From contig JAIXRD010000085.1 in the NCBI GenBank assembly GCA_027485365.1, positions 1 through 5,022 on the forward strand: 5,022 nucleotides of DNA, in the 5' to 3' direction. Each line of letters opens with the position of its first letter. Position 1 is the stretch's first letter. Positions 1 to 5,022 of the stretch are shown here, one piece after another. The DNA is from Cryomorphaceae bacterium. GTDB lineage: Bacteria > Bacteroidota > Bacteroidia > Flavobacteriales_D > Crocinitomicaceae. Made by a program: the position numbers and the translations under genes. The notes under the pieces were generated by a model. It was not told the DNA's origin, ran no database searches, and saw nothing but the letters and a program-made list of their open reading frames with translations.

Positions 1-3000
1 CAAATGGTTTGGTTGCTACTGGCTGTAACCCCCAAAACAACGCTGCTCGAAGCAGGTGCTGACTGACAACCTGATATAGTTGCCACCACTGAATACGTTC
101 CACTCGTCGCAGCGGTAATTGTATTCGTAGTTTGGCCACCGGGAGACCACAAGTAGGTCGCTTGAGATGCTCCAAGTATGGAGGTTGAAGGTACTTGCCA
201 TGTAGATCCGTTGGTCAAGGTTCCGTTATATCCATTCCCTGTAGCATCAGCAGGACTCGTTCCGGCGGACTCATCGAGCTTGTAGTAGGCCCTTAGTCCT
301 GTTGCATTCGTTGGAACGGTAGTATTCATTGACGCTTGGATTTGCGCTTGCGTGCGTGCAACGTTCCAAATACGAATTTCATCCATGACCCCTCTGAAGT
401 AATCATTACTATCCCATCGTTTTCCAATGTACCATGACTCAGAGCCAGTTGGTAAAGCGGCATTAGCGTTGAGCGTTGCGTCTAAATTTCCGTTGATGTA
501 TATTTTTATACTGGTTTGATCATAGGTAGCAGCGATGTGCATCCAAGTGTTGTATTGAATCGTTGAGGCACTTGTTACTACGGTCCATCCATTGTTGTAG
601 AATCCAGCATTTATAGTGTTTCCTTGTTTGTGTATGCAAAAAGTAATTTTCCCATCACCTACAAAAGCTTCTCCAATGAGCATTGGAAAGCCTACGTTGT
701 TTGGATCAAATTTGAACCAACCTTCTAAGGTTACATTATTCGTATTGAATACTGTGTTTAAAGATGGGGAAATGGTGACGTAACTTGAGCTGTTAAATTG
801 TCCAAAATCAAGTGCGTTTCCTCCGCTGTAATTTCCAAGGGATAGTACCCCACAACCTGATTGCGTAATGGTTGGCGTAGGAGGGGTGGAATTTACTGAG
901 GCAACCACCGCTACCCTTGGGTTGGTAGTACAACCATTATTGGTCACCTCCGCATAATAGGTCGTCGTTGCAGCGATGCTTGGTGTGTTGAAACTTGTTC
1001 CAGTACCCAAAGAAGCGCCACCGGTTAAGGCTGCGTACCAATTGATGGTTCCTGCAGCGGTAGCCGCTTGAAGGGTTACGGTTCCCGTTCCACAACGAGA
1101 AGCCCCTGTGGTTGAAGTGAAGCTTGTTGCGTTTACCGTTGCAGTAACCGCGGTTCTTATTGCTGAAACACAGCCTGCCGATACATTTCTTACCGCAACG
1201 TAATAGGTTGTTGTTGATGCCAACACTGGGGTCGTATAAGTTGATGTTCCTTGAGAAAGTAAGGTACCACCGCTTGCTGCGTTGTACCAATCCAAGGTTA
1301 ATCCGGCGGGCAATGTGCTTGTGAAAGTTGCGGAAGTTGAACCGCACACGGTCACGTTAGGAACGACTGCACTGGAGGAGCCATTGTAAGCAAACGTTCC
1401 GTTGCTATTAAAAGTATGAATCGTATAGCCACCCGATTGTGTAATTATACCGCCTGTTCCTGCGGGGGAACCCAAATACCTAACGATCACAACGCCAGAT
1501 CCTCCACTTCTTCCAGGATTTGACTGTGCTTCACCGGCGCCTCCGCCACCTCCACCTGTGTTTGGGGTTCCAACTACAGCTAAGGGAGCAAAGCCCACTC
1601 CTCCTCGGCCACCGCCTCCTAGACCTCCTAGGGCAGTTCCACTGCTGCCGTATGTTCCGCCGCCACCGCCGCCACCATAATAGGTTGCGCTTCCGGAGAT
1701 TGAACTTAACAAGCCATCGCCACCATTTCTTCCCGCGCTTCCTGTAGCGCCTGCGGTTCCTGCGCCTCCGCCACCGCCACCTCCATCGCCATTGGCATTG
1801 CCACCTGCGAATCCTCCAGCGGCACCTGCGGCTCCAGCATAATTGCTATGTCCGCCTCCACCACCATTTCCGCCTGTTGCGCCATTTGCTCCTTTGGATC
1901 CACCGCCACCACCTCCAATTGAGACAATTGGGGTAGGAAATGATAAGGTAGTTGATCCACCATTACCCGCTTGGGCTCCAAAACTCGTAGCATTTGCTCC
2001 ACCGTTACCTATGGTAACTGCATAACTGCCACTCGCTAAAGATAAAGTACCCGTTTTCACTTGGCCGCCGCCTCCGCCGCCAGCGCCATCGAATCCGCCT
2101 CCGCCTCCGCCGCCTACGACCAAATAATCAACAGATCCTGAATTGGCCGCCGCTTGTGGTGCAGCGTTTACAGTAATGCCAGCACTTACATTGCTGGTTG
2201 TTGATCCTTGGTTGTTGGTGCAAATTACATAATAGTACACTGTGCCAGCGACATTGTTCGGTGGGGTGAAGCTTGAACTGCTTGCACCTCCAATGGCTGT
2301 TCCACCCACGTTTGAATTGCTTGCGTTGCTATACCATTGGTATGTAATTCCACTACCATTGGGACTCGTAGCGGAAACACTCAATGCATTTGTTGCTGCA
2401 TTTAAACAGATTGATTGAGCCGTTGTTGACGGTTGGGTATTGATCGTAGGACCCGCAATAACAGCTACCATGGGTGCCCTTACCAACAATTGAAAATAGG
2501 CCCCATTTGGGATATCCCCTGCGTTGAACTTAATCATTTGCTGGTTATAGAATGGAATCCAATGTATCCCGTCTCCATTGTTGCCTGCGTGAAAGATGTT
2601 TGAGTGAAGGCCATAAGCTTGCGTGTTTCCACCATTGGTGAATTGGGTTGCAAGCGTATTGGTTCCGGTCCAGTTCCCTCCATTATCCGTGTTGTCTGCA
2701 GGTGTAGCCAAAAGGGTTTGGTTGTTTACAATTCGGGTAATAATTCCAGGTCGGGTGTTTTGAACATCCAATTGTCCATTGCTGGTGAGTACGCGGGTTA
2801 CGGTTGCACTTCCAAGCGTGCTGAGCGCAGAGGTGGAAAGAATACCACGAACTGTATTGTTTAGCGCATTGGATTGCGGAAGATTTCCAACACCTGCATC
2901 AAAGTCAATGGCTACTTGCACCCATCCACCAACTCGAACATAAGTACTGAAGGTCGTTCCGGACAATGAGAAATAATACACCCCATCGCTAGCCACATTT

Positions 3001-3110
3001 TGCGCTTGGCCGAGCGAGGTAAAGGGTTGTCCAGCACTTCCATTTTGTGCATTTGTAAGGGTAATAAAGCCAAATAACGAGACAAATAAGAAAAGACCGA
3101 TTGAACGCAT
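1..3110 (-). CDS. Large secreted modular surface protein/adhesin with Ig-like, glycine-rich and LamG domains (3' end outside window)
   Basis: An open frame of 1036 codons with no stop runs off the left edge, so the C-terminus is missing. The ATG at 3110 is the only plausible start: the same frame has a stop at 3156-3158 and no other start codon between. Residues 1-21 form a signal peptide (MRS, hydrophobic core, cleavage after TNA before Gln22). Residues 22-219 are cysteine-free and unassigned. Residues 220-318 are an Ig-like domain (YQWYSN; Cys235/Cys297). Residues 327-546 are a glycine-rich domain (starts VDYLVVGGG, ends GSGVVIVRYL), followed by GGYTIHTFNSNGTF to 575. Two Ig_7-type domains follow (Cys589/Cys647 and Cys673/Cys727). 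A LamG/concanavalin-like domain spans about 766-971 (WMHIAATYD, DEIRIWN, LRAYYKLDE). Residues 984-1036 resemble an SprB/PKD-type repeat (YLWSPGGQTTNTI). Such proteins are usually outer-surface adhesins or binding proteins exported by type IX secretion, but the C-terminal sorting domain that would confirm this lies outside. The role in adhesion or glycan binding is inferred. Confidence 0.9.
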   Translation of the reverse strand, partial: MRSIGLFLFVSLFGFITLTNAQNGSAGQPFTSLGQAQNVASDGVYYFSLSGTTFSTYVRVGGWVQVAIDFDAGVGNLPQSNALNNTVRGILSTSALSTLGSATVTRVLTSNGQLDVQNTRPGIITRIVNNQTLLATPADNTDNGGNWTGTNTLATQFTNGGNTQAYGLHSNIFHAGNNGDGIHWIPFYNQQMIKFNAGDIPNGAYFQLLVRAPMVAVIAGPTINTQPSTTAQSICLNAATNALSVSATSPNGSGITYQWYSNASNSNVGGTAIGGASSSSFTPPNNVAGTVYYYVICTNNQGSTTSNVSAGITVNAAPQAAANSGSVDYLVVGGGGGGGFDGAGGGGGGQVKTGTLSLASGSYAVTIGNGGANATSFGAQAGNGGSTTLSFPTPIVSIGGGGGGSKGANGATGGNGGGGGHSNYAGAAGAAGGFAGGNANGDGGGGGGGAGTAGATGSAGRNGGDGLLSSISGSATYYGGGGGGGTYGSSGTALGGLGGGGRGGVGFAPLAVVGTPNTGGGGGGAGEAQSNPGRSGGSGVVIVRYLGSPAGTGGIITQSGGYTIHTFNSNGTFAYNGSSSAVVPNVTVCGSTSATFTSTLPAGLTLDWYNAASGGTLLSQGTSTYTTPVLASTTTYYVAVRNVSAGCVSAIRTAVTATVNATSFTSTTGASRCGTGTVTLQAATAAGTINWYAALTGGASLGTGTSFNTPSIAATTTYYAEVTNNGCTTNPRVAVVASVNSTPPTPTITQSGCGVLSLGNYSGGNALDFGQFNSSSYVTISPSLNTVFNTNNVTLEGWFKFDPNNVGFPMLIGEAFVGDGKITFCIHKQGNTINAGFYNNGWTVVTSASTIQYNTWMHIAATYDQTSIKIYINGNLDATLNANAALPTGSESWYIGKRWDSNDYFRGVMDEIRIWNVARTQAQIQASMNTTVPTNATGLRAYYKLDESAGTSPADATGNGYNGTLTNGSTWQVPSTSILGASQATYLWSPGGQTTNTITAATSGTYSVVATISGCQSAPASSSVVLGVTASSNQTI
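891..1346 (-). repeat. Tandem pair of Ig_7-type domains within the surface protein (residues 589-660 and 673-740)
   Basis: Two neighbouring segments share one pattern: a Cys-Gly near the start, a WY followed by a short Gly-rich turn, a TP strand, TTTYY, a second Cys about 55 residues after the first, and a closing V-N. The first has Cys589 and Cys647 with DWYNAASGG and STTTYYVAV. The second has Cys673 and Cys727 with NWYAALTGG and ATTTYYAEV. This is the pattern of the Ig-like fold common in Bacteroidota gliding and adhesion proteins. The cysteines probably form one disulfide per domain after export. The copies have diverged enough at DNA level that recent duplication is unlikely. Confidence 0.75.
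1473..2132 (-). repeat. Low-complexity glycine-rich block encoding residues 327-546 of the surface protein
   Basis: The DNA is full of CCGCC, CCACC and CCTCC runs on the plus strand, which read as Gly codons (GGC, GGA, GGT) on the minus strand. The protein has runs of six or seven glycines near VDYLVV, before AGTAGATG, and after TYY, separated by short segments with Ala, Asn, Ser and Thr. The mix of synonymous Gly codons argues for protein-level selection rather than recent expansion of one DNA unit. The opening VDYLVVGGGG and closing GSGVVIVRYL match my memory of the glycine-rich domain family (Pfam Gly_rich_2) found in phage tail proteins and bacterial surface proteins. The region is probably prone to replication slippage and assembly error, but the frame stays open across it. 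Confidence 0.8.
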
Positions 3111-3181
3111 GAGAAAGTTTTTGTCGAAAATACAATATCTGCCATGTGTTAGTTTTTACGAGTTGCGATTATAGTAATAAT
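3111..3181. promoter_or_regulatory. Short divergent intergenic region between the surface-protein gene and the AraC-type regulator gene
   Basis: This AT-rich gap of 71 bases must hold the start signals for both divergent genes, unless the regulator starts at the GTG at 3146. The Bacteroidota promoter is about TTG at -33 and TAnnTTTG at -7. On the minus strand TATTTTCG (3125-3132) differs from the -7 box at one position and lies 14 bases before the ATG, but no good -33 box is found. On the plus strand TAGTTTTT (3150-3157) also differs at one position, and the nearest TTTG (3120-3123) is too far upstream. Neither start has a Shine-Dalgarno sequence, which is normal in this phylum. No clear inverted or direct repeat operator was seen. 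The region is certain as a gap; the boxes are weak candidates. Confidence 0.35.
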
Positions 3182-4414
3182 ATGCGTAATTTAGTAACCG
3201 AAAATGCAATAGAATTAATGTTTGTAAGCCTATTCTTCCAATCAGCATCCTTGATATTATCCTTGTTGGTGGCTTTGATTTTATTGATTAACATCAAACG
3301 TAACACGTATTTTAACGTCTATCTTTTGGTTATTTTCTTTTCGAATTTCATACACAATGTTTTCACCTTCAGCTATGAATTGGGATGGCAAAATGAATTT
3401 CGGGATGTTCCAAAGCCCTTTAATTTATTGTTTTTATTGAATGTGGTTTTATTATATCAGTATGTTCGATCGATTCTTCACATGGAAAAAAGACCTAAAA
3501 GGTATGTCTTGATTTCGATTTCCGTACCTGTTTTACTCTTTCTTATTAACTTATTGGTCCTCTATATAGATACCGATTTGGAATCGGCTACTGCGACCCT
3601 ACGTGTAATAAATTTTCCAGTGATGGCAATATTTATTTTTTATCATGTCTACCTGGCTTCAAAGGTATTATATTCATTCTTTTGGGGTAAACCTAGCTCT
3701 GAACTTTGGTTTGCCAATGAGCGATGGATTAGATTTTGGCTTTTACAATTATTGGTGTTTTGTGCAGTGTTAGGTCTAATTGTGTGCCTGATGTTTTTGT
3801 ATGAATTGATTACGCAAAAGGAATTCGTTCATCATAATATTCATCATGTAAGATCTTTGATGACTTTTGCTTTTATGATTCAATTGTTTCTTCAGCCGGA
3901 AATTTTATACGGACCGAAGGACGCTTCCCAACCGCTTTCAACATTCGAAGTACCGCAAAGCAAGTCGATGAAACCTAATTTCAAGTGGCGCACCTCACCC
4001 AAAGAGATTAACAATAAACTAGACATTCAGCTGACCCTTAAGTTTAATACCCAACTCAAAGACATTATCAAAAAGCTAGAATCTAAAACCGCAATGAACC
4101 TGATCGTTAAGAATCCAGACATGAACTCCACTGCCTTTGCGGAAAAATTAAACATACCAAGAACCTACCTCCAGTATTTTTTTAAATACCATTCAGACAT
4201 CTCTTTTGTCCATTATCGTTCAAAGATTCGTGTATATTATGCGATCGAAAAAATGAAAGATGATTACCTCTCAAAAAATACCATGGATGCCCTTGCGAGA
4301 GAATGTGGATTTGCGTCCTACAATCCGTTTTATTCAGCCTTTAAATTAGAAATGGGTATTGGACCAAGTGAGGTGCTGGCCGAACTAAAAAAAGGATTGA
4401 ATCAGAACCGTTAG
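3182..4414 (+). CDS. Membrane-embedded AraC-family transcriptional regulator (seven TM helices plus C-terminal HTH)
   Basis: The 410-residue product has two parts. Residues about 12-38, 43-65, 80-99, 108-129, 142-167, 182-209 and 222-243 are seven hydrophobic helices. Loops 1-2 (IKRN), 3-4 (EKRPKR) and 5-6 are basic and loop 4-5 is acidic, so the positive-inside rule puts the N-terminus outside and the C-terminus in the cytoplasm. A polar linker (244-310) leads to an AraC-type DNA-binding domain (311-400) with two helix-turn-helix units, the second carrying the typical ALARECGFASYNPFYSAFK and a GPSE end. It probably senses a signal at the membrane and binds DNA directly, as a one-component system. 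The ligand is unknown. The ATG at 3182 is preferred; a GTG at 3146 in the same frame would add 12 residues (LVFTSCDYSNN after the start), and the ATG at 3218 would cut into the segment before TM1. It is divergent from the large surface-protein gene, a possible target. Confidence 0.85.
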   Translation: MRNLVTENAIELMFVSLFFQSASLILSLLVALILLINIKRNTYFNVYLLVIFFSNFIHNVFTFSYELGWQNEFRDVPKPFNLLFLLNVVLLYQYVRSILHMEKRPKRYVLISISVPVLLFLINLLVLYIDTDLESATATLRVINFPVMAIFIFYHVYLASKVLYSFFWGKPSSELWFANERWIRFWLLQLLVFCAVLGLIVCLMFLYELITQKEFVHHNIHHVRSLMTFAFMIQLFLQPEILYGPKDASQPLSTFEVPQSKSMKPNFKWRTSPKEINNKLDIQLTLKFNTQLKDIIKKLESKTAMNLIVKNPDMNSTAFAEKLNIPRTYLQYFFKYHSDISFVHYRSKIRVYYAIEKMKDDYLSKNTMDALARECGFASYNPFYSAFKLEMGIGPSEVLAELKKGLNQNR

Positions 4415-4927
4415 CTCCGACTCGAGCGATTGCCCATGGTCTTTTGCATACCATGCATGCAGTGACTCATGAAGAACCTTTAGTTCAACTCCTTCTGCTT
4501 TTAGCTCATTAAATAAGCGTTGTGCCGCCTCAGTGCGAGGACCCCAAACGAACATGTCGCTTCCGTGTTCATCGCGTACAATGACTTTCGGAATTCCTTT
4601 TCCACCATTTGTTAAATAGTGGTCTATTAAGGTGCCTTGGTCACGGAGTTCTAATGTGTAGCTTGCGTTCGGTAGGTGCTCAATTAATTTTAAAATCAGG
4701 GGAACACTCTGTGCGGCATCACCACACCAAGGTTCGGTGATAATAATCCAATGGGATTTCTTTTTTACATCGCTCGCAAGGTCAATAAACGCCTGTGATG
4801 GTGAAAAGGTCTTGGTTATTCGTTTAAATCGCGTGAGGTTTAGAGATAAGTACGATGCGTATTCATCCGGATAAATCCCCCCGTTCAATGATTTTTCCCA
4901 ATGCAATAAGTAGTCTTTCAGTTGCAT
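4385..4927 (-). CDS. Thioredoxin-family protein with a single active-site cysteine (WCGDA)
   Basis: The 180-residue product has no signal peptide or membrane segment, so it should be cytoplasmic. The core reads as a thioredoxin fold: a hydrophobic strand (WIIITEPWCGDA, residues 60-71), a helix (SVPLILKLIEHL), a strand (YTLELRD), and a GKGIPKVIV segment with the likely cis-proline at 113. The active-site motif is Cys68-Gly-Asp-Ala, so the second cysteine of CxxC is replaced by Ala, and Cys68 is the only cysteine in the protein. It resembles the Thioredoxin_9-type family of Bacteroidota, in which EPWCGDA is, as I recall, the usual motif. It cannot work as a standard dithiol reductase; a monothiol or binding role is possible. 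The ATG at 4927 follows the preceding gene's stop by four bases, suggesting one operon with translational coupling. The last 30 bases overlap the convergent regulator gene. Confidence 0.85.
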   Translation of the reverse strand: MQLKDYLLHWEKSLNGGIYPDEYASYLSLNLTRFKRITKTFSPSQAFIDLASDVKKKSHWIIITEPWCGDAAQSVPLILKLIEHLPNASYTLELRDQGTLIDHYLTNGGKGIPKVIVRDEHGSDMFVWGPRTEAAQRLFNELKAEGVELKVLHESLHAWYAKDHGQSLESELTVLIQSFF

Positions 4928-4931
4928 AGTA

Positions 4932-5022
4932 TTATAGTGTTGGGAAAGCGCTCGGATTGGCTTTCGACATCATCTCGTATACTTTTTCAACGATATCATC
5001 GATACTTGGTTTTGAGAAATAA
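4932..5022 (-). CDS. C-terminal end of an unidentified gene (5' part outside window)
   Basis: Reading the minus strand from 5021 gives 29 codons and a TAA at 4932-4934. The peptide starts YFSKPSIDDIVEKVYEMM and ends NPSAFPTL. It is a plausible amphipathic helix followed by a short tail, with codon use like the neighbouring gene, and the other two frames of this strand do not extend across it as well. The Lys-Pro followed by a helix with ID-IV-KV spacing recalls the end of response-regulator receiver domains, but 29 residues are too few for a family call. Its stop lies four bases before the thioredoxin-like start, so the two genes are very likely co-transcribed. Confidence 0.6.
   Translation of the reverse strand, partial: YFSKPSIDDIVEKVYEMMSKANPSAFPTL

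Noticed and set aside
937..1347. 136-codon minus-strand frame rich in Arg, Asn and Cys
   Set aside because: It is a shifted reading of the Ig_7 tandem region. Composition is unlike a real protein and the overlapping frame has clear repeated domains.
1520..2025. Plus-strand open frames with Arg/Leu- or Pro-rich products, and a minus-strand Met/Gln-rich frame (1706-2002)
   Set aside because: They are by-products of the glycine-codon-rich block read in other frames. Their products are low-complexity, and the true frame is open through the whole region with recognisable domains on both sides.
1473..2132. CRISPR or tandem DNA repeat array
   Set aside because: The repetitive look comes from glycine codons with mixed third bases and uneven spacing. 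There is no constant repeat and no spacer pattern.
2604..2864. 86-codon plus-strand frame
   Set aside because: It is antisense to the well-supported surface-protein frame, with no recognisable domain.
2912..3145. Minus-strand frame starting at an ATG at 3145
   Set aside because: It lies in a different frame from the surface protein and overlaps its signal peptide and N-terminal domain. Its product shows no known motif, whereas the ATG at 3110 gives a clean signal peptide.
4385..4440. Bidirectional terminator between the convergent genes
   Set aside because: There is an A-tract at 4387-4393, but no stable hairpin next to it that I could pair by eye, and it lies inside both coding regions.

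Overview
The window looks like a piece of a Bacteroidota chromosome, most likely from the order Flavobacteriales. Three things point there: a very large secreted protein built from Ig-like, LamG and glycine-rich modules of the sort exported by type IX secretion; a transcription factor joining seven membrane helices to an AraC-type DNA-binding domain; and start codons without Shine-Dalgarno sequences. The assignment rests on gene content only, and no genus can be named.

Layout. Positions 1-3110 (minus strand) hold one uninterrupted reading frame of 1036 codons. It starts with a clear signal peptide and runs off the left edge without a stop. It encodes a modular cell-surface or secreted protein with this order: signal peptide, an unassigned N-terminal domain, an Ig-like domain, a 220-residue glycine-rich domain, two Ig_7-type domains, then a LamG domain that appears to be nested inside a further Ig/PKD-like domain. 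A 71-base gap (3111-3181) separates it from a divergent plus-strand gene (3182-4414) for a membrane-embedded AraC-family regulator. That gene runs tail to tail into a minus-strand gene (4385-4927) for a thioredoxin-fold protein with one active-site cysteine, and the two coding ends overlap by 30 bases. At the right edge (4932-5022, minus) is the last 29 codons of another gene, which stops four bases before the thioredoxin-like gene and so probably shares its transcript.

How the parts may work together. The divergent regulator and surface protein share one short intergenic region, so control of the surface protein by the membrane regulator is a reasonable guess, but nothing in the sequence proves it. 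The thioredoxin-like pair at the right looks like a separate housekeeping or stress operon. No RNA genes, insertion sequences, CRISPR arrays or convincing terminators were found. No stretch over 300 bases lacks a gene. The most unusual features are the architecture of the large protein (LamG nested in an Ig fold, and a glycine-rich block like those of phage tail proteins) and a His-rich periplasmic loop in the regulator.
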